In this document: positions 1-8,422 of the stretch, piece by piece
Position numbering within the stretch: position 1 is the first letter of the stretch
Layout: each line of letters opens with the position of its first letter
DNA from: Comamonadaceae bacterium UBA4962
GTDB taxonomy: Bacteria > Pseudomonadota > Gammaproteobacteria > Burkholderiales > Burkholderiaceae_C
Assembly (NCBI GenBank): GCA_002397315.1
Contig: DHAE01000027.1
Coordinates: 1-32,729, forward strand
Direction: 5' to 3'
Length of the DNA: 32,729 nucleotides
Program-made: the position numbers and the translations under genes
The notes under the pieces: generated by a model
Seen by the model: the letters and a program-made list of their open reading frames with translations, nothing else
Database searches by the model: none
What the model was told of the DNA's origin: nothing

Positions 1-1
1 C

Positions 2-856
2 GACGTGCACGTGCTGGTGGCAGGCCAGGGCGCGGATGCCGCCGCCCAGGCGGCCGCGCAGATCGCGGGCGTCTCCAAGGTCATCCTGGCCGAGGGCGAG
101 AGCCTGAAGGACGGCCTGGCCGAGAACGTCGCTGCCCAGGTGCTGGCACTCCAGGGCAATGGGGCCGGCCACTACAGCCACATCCTGTTCCCGGCCACGG
201 CCGGCGGCAAGAACGTGGCCCCGCGCGTGGCCGCCAAGCTGGATGTCGCGCAGATCAGCGACATCACCAAGGTCGACGGCCCGGACACCTTCGAGCGCCC
301 GATCTACGCGGGCAACGCGATCGCCACGGTGCAGAGCAGCGACGGCGTGAAGGTGATCACCGTGCGCACCACCGGCTTCGACGCTGCGGCGGCGACCGGC
401 GGCTCGGCCGCGGTGGAGAAGGCCGATGCGGCCGCGGACTCGGGCAAGAGCCGGTTCGTGGGCCGCGAGGTGACCAAGAGCGACCGGCCCGAGCTCACGG
501 CGGCCAAGATCATCGTCTCGGGCGGCCGGGCGCTGGGCAGCGCGGAGAAGTTCAACGAAGTGATGACGCCGCTGGCCGACAAGCTGGGCGCGGCCATTGG
601 CGCGAGCCGCGCGGCGGTGGATGCGGGCTACGCCCCGAACGACCTGCAGGTGGGTCAGACGGGCAAGATCGTGGCGCCGCAGCTCTACATCGCGGCGGGG
701 ATCTCGGGCGCGATCCAGCATTTGGCCGGCATGAAGGATTCGAAGGTGATCGTGGCGATCAACAAGGATGCCGAGGCGCCGATCTTCAGCGTGGCCGACT
801 ACGGGCTGGAGGCGGACCTGTTCACCGCCGTGCCGGAACTGGTCAAGGCCCTCTGA
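2..856 (+). CDS. etfA: Electron transfer flavoprotein alpha subunit, 5' end cut by window
   Basis: This is the alpha subunit of electron transfer flavoprotein. With EtfB it takes electrons from acyl-CoA dehydrogenases and passes them to ETF:ubiquinone oxidoreductase. The reading frame is open from base 2, and the visible 284 residues lack roughly the first 25-30 of a usual protein of about 310. The C-terminal FAD domain is plain: a GGRALGS segment near residue 175, the GQTGK and PQLYIAAGISGAIQH stretch near 215-240, and the INKDAEAPIFSVADYG segment near the end. These are hallmark ETF-alpha sequences. etfB would be expected just upstream, outside the window. The gene is followed by a hairpin terminator and then by an acyl-CoA dehydrogenase, a natural redox partner. 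Confidence 0.95.
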   Translation, partial: DVHVLVAGQGADAAAQAAAQIAGVSKVILAEGESLKDGLAENVAAQVLALQGNGAGHYSHILFPATAGGKNVAPRVAAKLDVAQISDITKVDGPDTFERPIYAGNAIATVQSSDGVKVITVRTTGFDAAAATGGSAAVEKADAAADSGKSRFVGREVTKSDRPELTAAKIIVSGGRALGSAEKFNEVMTPLADKLGAAIGASRAAVDAGYAPNDLQVGQTGKIVAPQLYIAAGISGAIQHLAGMKDSKVIVAINKDAEAPIFSVADYGLEADLFTAVPELVKAL

Positions 857-902
857 CCCCGGCGGCCCTGCTGGCACCTGCGGTGCCGCTGGGGCCTGCA
901 GG

Positions 903-931
903 AGGGCATCGCGTGCGGTGCCCTTTTTTTT
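903..931 (+). terminator. Rho-independent terminator after etfA
   Basis: An AGGGCA/TGCCCT stem (903-908 with 919-924) encloses a 10-base loop and runs straight into eight consecutive T. A second hairpin, GGCACC-TGC-GGTGCC, lies just before it at 873-887. It starts 17 bases after the etfA stop, so it should end the etf transcript before the acyl-CoA dehydrogenase. Confidence 0.75.
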
Positions 932-982
932 GCCCGGATCCTGCGATCCGAGGCCGTTTTCATCGATTCCGGAGACATTCCC

Positions 983-2776
983 ATGAGCTACACCGCCCCC
1001 GTCAAGGACATGCTGTTCGCCATCGAGCACCTCGCAGGCATCGCGCAGGTCGCCGCGCTGCCGGGCTTCGAGGAAGCCGGCCTGGACACGGCGCAGGCGG
1101 TGCTGGAGGAATGCGCGCGCTTCAACGAAGGCGTGGTGGCTCCGCTCAACGTGGCGGGCGACCGCAACCCCTCGTCGTGGAAAGATGGCCGCGTCACCAC
1201 GACGCCGGGTTTCAAGGAAGCGTTCCGCCAGTTCGCCGAGGGCGGCTGGCAGGGCCTGCAGCATCCCGTGGAGAGCGGCGGCCAGGGTCTTCCCAAGACC
1301 ATCGGCGCGGCCTGCGCGGAAATGCTCAACAGCGCCAACATGAGCTTCGCGCTGTGCCCGCTGCTCACCGACGGCGCGATCGAGGCACTGCTCACCGCCG
1401 GCAGCGACGAACTCAAGGCCACCTACCTCGAAAAGCTCGTGTCCGGCCAGTGGACCGGCACGATGAACCTCACCGAGCCGCAGGCCGGATCGGACCTGGC
1501 CCTGGTGCGCACGCGCGCCGAGCCGCAGGGCGATGGCACCTACAAGGTCTCCGGCACGAAGATCTACATCACCTACGGTGAGCACGACATGGCGGAGAAC
1601 ATCGTGCACCTGGTGCTGGCCCGCGTGGCCGGCGCGCCCGAGGGCGTGAAGGGCATCAGCCTGTTCGTGGTGCCGAAGTTCCTGGTGAATGCCGATGGTT
1701 CCCTGGGCGCGCGCAACGACGTGCACTGCGTCTCGATCGAGCACAAGCTCGGCATCAAGGCCTCGCCCACGGCGGTGCTGCAGTTCGGCGACGCGGGCGG
1801 CGCGGTGGGCTACCTGGTCGGCGAGGAGAACCGCGGCCTGGAGTACATGTTCATCATGATGAACGCGGCCCGCTACGCCGTCGGCTTGCAGGGCATCGCG
1901 GTGGCCGAGCGCGCCTACCAGCAGGCCGTGCAGTACGCGCGCGACCGCGTGCAGAGCCGCCCGGTGGACGGCAGCCTGCCCGGCAGCGCGCCCATCATCC
2001 ACCACCCCGACGTGCGCCGCATGCTCATGACCATGCGCGCGCTCACCGAAGGCTGCCGCGCCATGGCCAGCGTGGCCGCCGCGGCCTACGACGCCGCGCA
2101 CCACCATACCGACGCGGACGTGCGCCGGCAGAACCAGGCGTTCTACGAATTCATGGTGCCGCTCGTGAAGGGCTACAGCACCGAGATGAGCCTGGAAGTG
2201 ACCAGCCTCGGCGTGCAGGTGCACGGCGGCATGGGCTTCATCGAAGAGACGGGCGCCGCGCAGCATTACCGCGACGCGCGCATCCTGCCGATCTACGAGG
2301 GCACCACGGCGATCCAGGCCAACGATCTGGTGGGCCGCAAGACGGCGCGCGACGGTGCGGCGACGGCGCTCGGCATCGCGGCGCAGGCGCGTGCAAAGGC
2401 CGACGAACTGCGCGCTGCCGGCACGCCGGAAGCCGAGGCCGTGGCGAAGCGCCTCGCCGAGGCCTGCGATGCCTTCGAGGAAGTGGCGCGCTTCATCGCG
2501 TCGAACACCAAGGCCGACCCCAACGCCGCCTTCGCGGGCAGCGTGCCCTACCTGATGCTGGCCGGCAATCTGGTCGCGGGATGGCAGATGGGCCGTGCGC
2601 TGCTCAAGGCGCAGGCGCTGCTCGCGGACGGGCAGGGCGATGCCGACTTCCTGCGGGCCAAGGTGGCCACGGCGCGCTTCTATGCCGAACACATCCTGGT
2701 GCGCACGAAGGCGCAGCGGGACGCCGTGGTCGAAGGCGCTTCCAGCGTGACGGCGCTCGCGCTGGATGCCTTCTGA
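983..2776 (+). CDS. Acyl-CoA dehydrogenase, long DmdC-like type
   Basis: This FAD enzyme introduces a 2,3 double bond in an acyl-CoA and hands the electrons to ETF. At 597 residues it belongs to the long class with an extra C-terminal domain, the class that includes 3-methylmercaptopropionyl-CoA dehydrogenase (DmdC), and not to the 380-residue short-chain class. The family signature NLTEPQAGSDL lies near residues 163-173. The catalytic-base motif YEGTTAIQ puts the likely catalytic glutamate at residue 439. The start is set by GGAGA at 971-975, seven bases before the ATG. The substrate cannot be told from sequence; many Comamonadaceae carry several such paralogues annotated only as acyl-CoA dehydrogenase. 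Its position next to etfA supports a beta-oxidation-type role. Confidence 0.9.
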   Translation: MSYTAPVKDMLFAIEHLAGIAQVAALPGFEEAGLDTAQAVLEECARFNEGVVAPLNVAGDRNPSSWKDGRVTTTPGFKEAFRQFAEGGWQGLQHPVESGGQGLPKTIGAACAEMLNSANMSFALCPLLTDGAIEALLTAGSDELKATYLEKLVSGQWTGTMNLTEPQAGSDLALVRTRAEPQGDGTYKVSGTKIYITYGEHDMAENIVHLVLARVAGAPEGVKGISLFVVPKFLVNADGSLGARNDVHCVSIEHKLGIKASPTAVLQFGDAGGAVGYLVGEENRGLEYMFIMMNAARYAVGLQGIAVAERAYQQAVQYARDRVQSRPVDGSLPGSAPIIHHPDVRRMLMTMRALTEGCRAMASVAAAAYDAAHHHTDADVRRQNQAFYEFMVPLVKGYSTEMSLEVTSLGVQVHGGMGFIEETGAAQHYRDARILPIYEGTTAIQANDLVGRKTARDGAATALGIAAQARAKADELRAAGTPEAEAVAKRLAEACDAFEEVARFIASNTKADPNAAFAGSVPYLMLAGNLVAGWQMGRALLKAQALLADGQGDADFLRAKVATARFYAEHILVRTKAQRDAVVEGASSVTALALDAF

Positions 2777-2845
2777 GCGGCCCCGCTTCCAGCGCACCTG
2801 CTGCCATCCACCGAATCCCAGAACGACCACCCGGAGACCTTTCCC

Positions 2846-3799
2846 ATGCGCACCCTGCCGCCCGTGTTCCAGAAACTCTCGCTGCCCGTCATCGGCTCGC
2901 CGCTCTTCATCATCAGCAATCCGAAGCTGGTGATCGCGCAGTGCCAGGCCGGCATCGTCGGCTCCATGCCGGCGCTCAACGCCCGGCCCGCCGAACTGCT
3001 GGACGAATGGCTGGCCGAGATCACCGAGACGCTCGCGGCGTGGGACCGCGCACACCCCGAGTCGCCCGCCGCGCCGTTCGCCATCAACCAGATCGTGCAC
3101 AAGAGCAACGACCGGCTGGAGCACGACATGGAGGTCTGCGCCAAGTACAAGGTGCCGATCGTCATCACCAGCCTGGGCGCGCGCGAGGACGTGAACCAGG
3201 CCGTGCATGCCTGGGGCGGCGTGGTGATGCACGACATCATCAACAACAAGTTCGCCCACAAGGCCATCGAAAAAGGCGCCGACGGCCTGATCGCCGTGGC
3301 GGCGGGCGCCGGTGGCCATGCGGGCATCAAGAGCCCGTTCGCGCTCATCCAGGAAATCCGCCAGTGGTTCGACGGCCCGCTGGCGCTCTCGGGCTCGATC
3401 GCCTCGGGCGGCGCCATCCTGGCCGCGCAGGCGATGGGCGCCGATTTCGCGTACATCGGCTCGGCCTTCATCGCCACGCACGAGGCGCGCGCGCAGGAGG
3501 CCTACAAGCAGGCGATCGTCGACGGCAATTCCGACGACATCGTCTACAGCAACCTCTTCACGGGCGTGCACGGCAACTACCTCGCGCCCTCGATCCGCGC
3601 CGCCGGGCTGGACCCGGACCACCTGCCCGAGTCGGACCCCAGCAAGATGAACTTCGGCGGCGATGCGAAGAAGGCCTGGAAGGACATCTGGGGTTGCGGC
3701 CAGGGCATCGGCGCGATCTCCGAGGTGACGGGCGCGGCCGAGCTGGTCGGGCGCCTGCGCAGCGAGTACGCGGCGGCCCGCGCACGCCTCGCGCTGTGA
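2846..3799 (+). CDS. NAD(P)H-dependent flavin oxidoreductase, nitronate monooxygenase-like
   Basis: A 317-residue TIM-barrel FMN protein of the nitronate monooxygenase/2-nitropropane dioxygenase family. Such enzymes oxidise alkyl nitronates, and several members instead act as NADH:quinone or enoyl reductases. Visible marks are an early GSPLFIISNP segment, the FMN-binding GAGGHAG loop with His158 (a candidate catalytic base), and the phosphate-binding GSIASGGAILAAQAMGAD stretch followed by YIGSAF near residues 182-210. GGAGA sits at 2834-2838 before the ATG, in nearly the same leader context as the upstream dehydrogenase. The two genes are 69 bases apart on the same strand with no terminator seen, so co-transcription is likely. 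The true substrate is unknown. Confidence 0.85.
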   Translation: MRTLPPVFQKLSLPVIGSPLFIISNPKLVIAQCQAGIVGSMPALNARPAELLDEWLAEITETLAAWDRAHPESPAAPFAINQIVHKSNDRLEHDMEVCAKYKVPIVITSLGAREDVNQAVHAWGGVVMHDIINNKFAHKAIEKGADGLIAVAAGAGGHAGIKSPFALIQEIRQWFDGPLALSGSIASGGAILAAQAMGADFAYIGSAFIATHEARAQEAYKQAIVDGNSDDIVYSNLFTGVHGNYLAPSIRAAGLDPDHLPESDPSKMNFGGDAKKAWKDIWGCGQGIGAISEVTGAAELVGRLRSEYAAARARLAL

Positions 3800-3858
3800 C
3801 GGCCTGAGCGCATTCCGCAGGCGGGCCCCCGGTGGTGGCACCTGCGCAGGCACTTCCT

Positions 3859-3875
3859 GGGGCACAATTCCCGCC
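3859..3875 (+). promoter_or_regulatory. Possible promoter -10 element, GGGG-CACAAT-TCCCGCC
   Basis: The motif lies 78 bases upstream of the acyltransferase gene. An almost identical block occurs at 17937-17953 ahead of the GlxA-type regulator. CACAAT could serve as the -10 hexamer. No convincing -35 is visible 16-18 bases upstream, so the call rests on recurrence and position only. Confidence 0.3.
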
Positions 3876-3953
3876 CCCCACGGGTAAAACAACACCAAGA
3901 ACCGCACGCCGCGCCGGTCTGCCCGGACGCGCGGCCTGCGCGCGCCTTTCCGC

Positions 3954-5165
3954 ATGCCTTCCTCGCCGTCCCGCAGCACCTTGATCGATTCGGTCAAGGG
4001 CATCGCCTGTGCCACCATCGTGGCGCACCATCTGGCGTTCTACGGACCGATGTCCGACGTCGCGCAACCGCTCATGCCGGGCCTCATCGCCTGGCTGTAC
4101 GAGTACGGGCGCATGGCGGTGCAGGTCTTTCTGGTGCTCGGGGGCTACCTTGCAGCCGGGCGGTTCTTCGTGGCCGACGGTGCGCCCCGCCGCGCCACGG
4201 CGCCGGAGATCGGCCGCCGCTTCGTGCGGCTGGCGGTGCCGTACGCCGTGGCCCTCGTGGTGGCCGTGCTGGCGGCCGCGGCCGTGCGGCCCTGGCTGGA
4301 CCATCCCTCGGTGCCCGGCGACCCCAGCCTGCCGCAGCTGCTGGCCAATGCGCTGATGCTCCAGGACATCGTGGGCGAGGAGGCGCTGTCGGCCGGCGTC
4401 TGGTACGTGGCCATCGATTTCCAGCTGTTCGCGCTGTCGGCGTTGCTGCTGGCCGCCGCCCGGCGCGGCGCACGCGCGCGGTTCCTCCCGGCGTGGGCGG
4501 GGGAGCAGGCGCTTGCCCGCGCGGCGGTGGCGACCGCGACCGCGCTGTCGCTCTGGGTCTTCAACCGCCAGTCCGGGCTGGATGCCTGGGCGGTGTATTT
4601 CTTCGGCGCCTACGGCCTGGGCATGATGGCCCGCTGGGCCGTCGCAGCCCCGCGCGGCACGGCCGGTGCGGCGGCATGGACGCTGCTCATCGGCCTGTGG
4701 GGTGCCGTGGCGCTGGCGCTGGAGTTCCGCACGCGGATCGCCGTGGCCTGGGGCACGGCGCTGTGGCTCGTGGCGGCGCTGGCCTGGCAGGCGCGCCGCG
4801 CCGGCGCGGTCACGGGCCACGGCAACGCTGGTGGCGGCGGAGCTTCGGCGCCGCGGCCGGCGTCCCGCTGGATGGCCTGGCGCGGCTGGCCGGCAGGGCT
4901 CGGGCGCATGTCGTACTCGGTGTTCCTCGTGCATTTCCCCGTCTGCCTGCTGGTGAATGCCGCCGTCGCCGGCCTCTGGCCCGCTTCGCCCGCCATGAGT
5001 GCGCTGGGCATGGCCGCGGCCATGGCGCTGTCGATCGCGGCCGGCAGGCTGCTCCACGAACGGGTCGAGCGCCGCGTGCCGTCCTGGGCGCTTGCGCTGC
5101 GCTGGCAGGCTGGCGTGGTGGGCACGGGCATGGTGGTGGCGTTCGCGGCCAGTCGCCTGGGGTAG
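3954..5165 (+). CDS. Acyltransferase 3 family integral membrane protein
   Basis: A 403-residue polytopic inner-membrane protein of the acyltransferase-3 family (OafA/NodX type), which O-acylates sugars of surface polysaccharides, Nod factors or peptidoglycan. The N-terminus has the family pattern: LIDSVKGIACATIVAHH with a conserved His pair near residues 20-24, then an Arg-containing helix ending in FLVLGGYLAAGRFF. About ten hydrophobic helices follow, the last ones around the SYSVFLVHFPVCLL segment, also typical. No SGNH domain is fused. The start has no strong ribosome site (GCGCCTTTCCGC precedes the ATG), but no later in-frame Met gives a better one. The neighbours give no hint of which glycan is modified. 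Confidence 0.8.
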   Translation: MPSSPSRSTLIDSVKGIACATIVAHHLAFYGPMSDVAQPLMPGLIAWLYEYGRMAVQVFLVLGGYLAAGRFFVADGAPRRATAPEIGRRFVRLAVPYAVALVVAVLAAAAVRPWLDHPSVPGDPSLPQLLANALMLQDIVGEEALSAGVWYVAIDFQLFALSALLLAAARRGARARFLPAWAGEQALARAAVATATALSLWVFNRQSGLDAWAVYFFGAYGLGMMARWAVAAPRGTAGAAAWTLLIGLWGAVALALEFRTRIAVAWGTALWLVAALAWQARRAGAVTGHGNAGGGGASAPRPASRWMAWRGWPAGLGRMSYSVFLVHFPVCLLVNAAVAGLWPASPAMSALGMAAAMALSIAAGRLLHERVERRVPSWALALRWQAGVVGTGMVVAFAASRLG

Positions 5166-5208
5166 GGCTTCGCTTGCCCGGTGGCCGCCGGCCACCGGCC
5201 CACGGCCG

Positions 5209-5991
5209 TCAGGTGCCTCCGTCGGTGAACAGCCCGGGGTTCAGGGAGTCGATGCCGGCCTCGTACGGGGCCGCGTCGCCGCCGAGGCTGCGGGTGGCGT
5301 CGCCCGCGGCCTTGAGCACGCTGCGACAGGCCGCCAGCATGGCGTCGGGCGGCGACAGCCGCTGCCGCGGGCCCGACAGGGCGATCGCGCCCTGCAGTTC
5401 CCCGGTGACGGAGAACACCGGGGCCGCCACCGAGGCCGTGTCCGGATCCCGCTCGCCATAGGACACCGCCCAGAGCCGGCCGCCGGCAGGCGTACGCCCT
5501 CCGGACGCGTGGCCGAACGTCTGCAGCACCTTGCCGGACGCCCCCTGGGCGATGGGGTACTCCTGGCCGACCGCCACGGAAGCGCGCACGGAGCGGGCGG
5601 GTTCGGTGCGGAACACCGCGATGCGCGCCTGCCCATGTCGGACGTAGAACGACGCCGTCTCCCCCGTGGCCTGGCTCAGCCCCTTCAGCAGCGGTTCGAC
5701 CACATGGCCCACGTGGAACGAGCGCTGGTAGATCGCCGCGAGCCGCAGCGGCTGCGGCCCGACGGCGTACTGGCCGTTCGCGAGCCGCCGGATGAAGCCG
5801 CCGTGTTCCAGCGCCCCCAGAAGCCGCAGCACCGTGCTTTTGTACAGCCCGGTGCGGCGCGACAGCTCGGTGAGCGTCAGGCGGTCATCGCCCGGCCCGA
5901 ACGCGGCAAGCAACGCGAAAGCGCGGTCGAGAACCGCGACGCCGCTGGAATCCGGCGCGGCCGGGGAAGAAGGGTCAACCGGATCAGTCAT
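5209..5991 (-). CDS. IclR-family transcriptional regulator
   Basis: A 260-residue IclR-type regulator. The N-terminal winged helix-turn-helix (about residues 17-75) has the TLTELSRRTGLYKSTVLRLL pattern. The C-terminal effector domain carries the GHVVEPLLKGLSQATGETA and GASGKVLQTFG segments typical of the family. It is transcribed away from the TctC/CoA-transferase/lyase operon across a 223-bp gap that holds inverted repeats. The obvious inference is that it controls that operon and itself in response to the imported carboxylate or its CoA ester. A TTCCAGGAA palindrome at 5995-6003 sits right at its start codon and might take part in autoregulation. Confidence 0.9.
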   Translation of the reverse strand: MTDPVDPSSPAAPDSSGVAVLDRAFALLAAFGPGDDRLTLTELSRRTGLYKSTVLRLLGALEHGGFIRRLANGQYAVGPQPLRLAAIYQRSFHVGHVVEPLLKGLSQATGETASFYVRHGQARIAVFRTEPARSVRASVAVGQEYPIAQGASGKVLQTFGHASGGRTPAGGRLWAVSYGERDPDTASVAAPVFSVTGELQGAIALSGPRQRLSPPDAMLAACRSVLKAAGDATRSLGGDAAPYEAGIDSLNPGLFTDGGT

Positions 5992-6121
5992 GCGTTCCAG
6001 GAATCGGCGCGAAGGAGGGTCTCATGACTGCAGAGTGTGGCACGCCGCCGCACCCTCCATTGGCGAGACCAGGCCGCCGCGTGCGGGAAAACCCTCTTCA
6101 GAACACGTGGGAGGAACGAAT

Positions 6122-6161
6122 AAAGTTCTATCAGGCGAATGTATGTTCTATCCAATAGAAC
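6122..6161. promoter_or_regulatory. Candidate IclR operator: three GTTCTAT half-sites
   Basis: GTTCTATCCAATAGAAC at 6145-6161 is a perfect 7-bp inverted repeat with a 3-base spacer. A third half-site in direct orientation, GTTCTAT at 6125-6131, lies exactly 20 bp (about two helical turns) upstream of the first. The region is much more AT-rich than its surroundings and lies between iclR and its presumed target operon. IclR proteins bind short GTTC-type palindromes as dimers or paired dimers, so the arrangement fits. That this regulator binds it is inference. Confidence 0.55.
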
Positions 6162-6187
6162 TTTGCGAAGAAGGCTCATTCGGCTTT

Positions 6188-6199
6188 TTCGATATCGAA
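6188..6199. promoter_or_regulatory. 12-bp palindrome just before the tctC ribosome site
   Basis: TTCGATATCGAA is a perfect palindrome ending two bases before the AGGAG (6202-6206) of the binding-protein gene. Its sequence differs from the GTTCTAT operator upstream. It could be a second regulator site or overlap the -10 region; I cannot assign it. Confidence 0.35.
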
Positions 6200-6214
6200 C
6201 CAGGAGACAAAGAC

Positions 6215-7192
6215 ATGCTGACGATTCGCAAGGCACGGGCGCGTGGCGCTCTCGTGCTCGCAGGCCTGTGCATCGCGGGCAGTGCGCTGGCCCAGGCCGC
6301 CTATCCCGACCAACCCGTCAAACTCGTCGTGCCGTTCCCGCCGGCCGGCGGCACGGATGTGCTCTCGCGCCTCATCGCCAACGAAGTCGCGGCGAAGGAG
6401 AAGATCACCTTCGTCGTCGAGAACAAGCCGGGGGCCGGCGGCAACATCGGCCTGGACGCGGTGGCGAAGGCGCGCAAGGACGGCTACACGCTCGGCACCG
6501 GGCAGACGGCGAACCTGGCCATCAACCCGACGCTCTACACGAAGATGCCGTTCGACGCGGCCCGCGATTTCGCGCCGGTCGTCCTGCTGGCCTCGCAGCC
6601 CGTGCTGCTGGTGGTGCGCGCCGAATCGCCGTTCAAGACCCTCGCCGATCTCGCCGCCCAGTCGAAGGAGCGGCAACTGACGATGGCCTCCGCCGGTACG
6701 GGCACAGTCGGCCACATCAGCGGAGAAATGTTCGCCAAACGCGCGGGCGTGCGGATGATGCATGTGCCCTACAAGGGAGCCGGCCCGGCGACCACCGACC
6801 TGCTCGGCGGCGTGACCGATTTCTACTTCGCCACCCCGCCCACCGTGCTGTCGCTCGTGAAGGCCGGCAAGCTGCGGGCCCTGGCCGTCACGTCGACGAA
6901 GCGCCTCGACCTGCTGCCCGACGTGCCCACGGTGGCGGAGTCCGGCTACCCGGGCTTCGTCGCCGAAGACTGGAAGGCCGTCGTGGCGCCCGCCGGCACG
7001 CCACCCGCGGCGATCGCCCGCATCAACCAGCTCATGAACGCCGCGCTGATGCGCCCCGAGGTGATCGGCCGGCTCCATGACGAAGGCAGCGTGCCCCGCG
7101 GCGGCACGCCCGACGAATTGGGCCGCTTCATGAAGAGCGAGCAGGAGCGCTGGGGCGTCGCGGTGCGCGAATCCGGCGCGACGCTGGACTGA
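6215..7192 (+). CDS. TctC/Bug-family tricarboxylate-type substrate-binding protein
   Basis: A 325-residue periplasmic binding protein of the Bug/TctC family, the receptor part of tripartite tricarboxylate transport. The chosen ATG follows AGGAG at 6202-6206; the open frame runs further upstream but crosses the operator region. Residues 1-26 form a signal peptide with a basic start, a hydrophobic core and an SALA cleavage site. The mature protein opens with YPDQPVKLVVPFPPAGGTD, the classic family start, and later has the HVPYKGAGPA segment. No TctA or TctB membrane genes are in the window, so it would have to use a transporter encoded elsewhere or act as an orphan sensor, as many Bug proteins are thought to do. 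It is first in the operon with the CoA-transferase and lyase, so the ligand is probably a di- or tricarboxylate that those enzymes process. Confidence 0.9.
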   Translation: MLTIRKARARGALVLAGLCIAGSALAQAAYPDQPVKLVVPFPPAGGTDVLSRLIANEVAAKEKITFVVENKPGAGGNIGLDAVAKARKDGYTLGTGQTANLAINPTLYTKMPFDAARDFAPVVLLASQPVLLVVRAESPFKTLADLAAQSKERQLTMASAGTGTVGHISGEMFAKRAGVRMMHVPYKGAGPATTDLLGGVTDFYFATPPTVLSLVKAGKLRALAVTSTKRLDLLPDVPTVAESGYPGFVAEDWKAVVAPAGTPPAAIARINQLMNAALMRPEVIGRLHDEGSVPRGGTPDELGRFMKSEQERWGVAVRESGATLD

Positions 7193-7219
7193 CACACGGC
7201 GACGAACGGAAACACAGGC

Positions 7220-8422
7220 ATGGCCATCCAACCGCTGAAAGGCATACGCGTCCTCGACCTCACCAACGTGCTCGCTGGTCCCTTCTGCTGCCACCAGCTG
7301 GCGCACATGGGCGCGGACGTGATCAAGGTCGAGGCGCGGCTCACCGGCGACCTCGCGCGGCAACTCGGCGCCGACGTGGAACTGAACCGGCGCAACATGG
7401 GCGTGTCGTTCCTGGCGCAGAACCCCGGCAAGCGCTCCCTGACGCTGAACCTCAAGAACGCGCGGGCGAAGGAGGTCTTCCGCCGGCTGGTGCGGACCGC
7501 CGACGTGCTGGTCGAGAACTTCCGGCCCGGCGTCATGGACCGCCTCGGGCTCGGCTACGAAGCCTTGCTGGCGGACAACCCGCGCCTCGTCTACTGCGCG
7601 ATCTCGGGGTTCGGCCAGACCGGGCCGCTGCGGGATCTGCCCGCCTACGACCAGATCATCCAGGGCATGTCCGGCGTGATGAGCGTCACCGGCGACGCGG
7701 GCTCCGCACCCCTGCGGGTGGGATACCCCATCGCGGACACCGTGGGCGGCATGACGGCCGCGTTCGCGGTGGCCGCCGCCCTGGCCGACACGCGCCGCAC
7801 CGAAGGCGTCTTCATCGACGTGTCGATGCTCGAGGCCACGATGGCCACCATGGGCTGGGCCGTGTCGAACTACCTGGTCGCCGGGCGCGAGCCGGCGGCA
7901 ATGGGCAACGACAACGTCACCGCCAGTCCGTCGGGCACGTTCCGCACGGGCGACGGCCTGATCAATATCGCGGCGAACAAGCAGGAGCAGTTCGAGGCGG
8001 TCTGCCACGTGGCGGGCCACCCGGAATGGATCGCGGACCCGCGCTTCGCCGACCGCTTCGCGCGCCTGGCCCACCGCGCCGAACTCACGGCGCTGCTGGA
8101 GGCGGCGCTGCAGGAGCGCGGCACGGACGAGTGGTGGCAGGCATTGAACGCGGCGGGCGTGCCGTCGGGCCCCGTCTACACGGTGCCCCAGGTGCTGGAC
8201 ATTCCGCAGATCGCGGAGCGCGGCATGGTGGCCACCTATCCGCAGGTGCCCGGCGTGGACCGCGACGTGCGGCTCGTGCGTACCGGCTTCAAGCTCAACG
8301 GCGAGGCGCCCTCGGTGGCGTCGCCCCCGCCCGAACTCGGGCAGCACACCACGGCGATCCTCGCCGAACTGGGCTTCAGCACCCAGGACATCGAATCCCT
8401 CCAACAGGAGCAGGGCGTATGA
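7220..8422 (+). CDS. CaiB/BaiF class III CoA-transferase
   Basis: A 400-residue class III CoA-transferase, which moves CoA from a donor such as succinyl-CoA to a carboxylic acid. The N-terminus has the family pattern (LKGIRVLDLTNVLAGPFCCHQLAHMGADVIKVE), followed by RSLTLNLKN, VLVENFRPGVMDRLGL and the FGQTGPL segment. The C-terminal GVPSGPVYTVPQVLDIPQ and GQHTTAILAELG stretches are also usual. The gene starts 27 bases after the binding-protein stop and its TGA overlaps the next gene's ATG, so it lies inside a tight operon. The context suggests it makes a CoA thioester that the following citryl-CoA-lyase-like protein splits. The actual acid is unknown. Confidence 0.88.
   Translation: MAIQPLKGIRVLDLTNVLAGPFCCHQLAHMGADVIKVEARLTGDLARQLGADVELNRRNMGVSFLAQNPGKRSLTLNLKNARAKEVFRRLVRTADVLVENFRPGVMDRLGLGYEALLADNPRLVYCAISGFGQTGPLRDLPAYDQIIQGMSGVMSVTGDAGSAPLRVGYPIADTVGGMTAAFAVAAALADTRRTEGVFIDVSMLEATMATMGWAVSNYLVAGREPAAMGNDNVTASPSGTFRTGDGLINIAANKQEQFEAVCHVAGHPEWIADPRFADRFARLAHRAELTALLEAALQERGTDEWWQALNAAGVPSGPVYTVPQVLDIPQIAERGMVATYPQVPGVDRDVRLVRTGFKLNGEAPSVASPPPELGQHTTAILAELGFSTQDIESLQQEQGV

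Noticed and set aside
6176..8404. A 742-codon open frame on the minus strand opposite the TctC and CoA-transferase genes
   Set aside because: Antisense shadow of well-supported genes; low-complexity Arg/Gly/His composition and no start signals.
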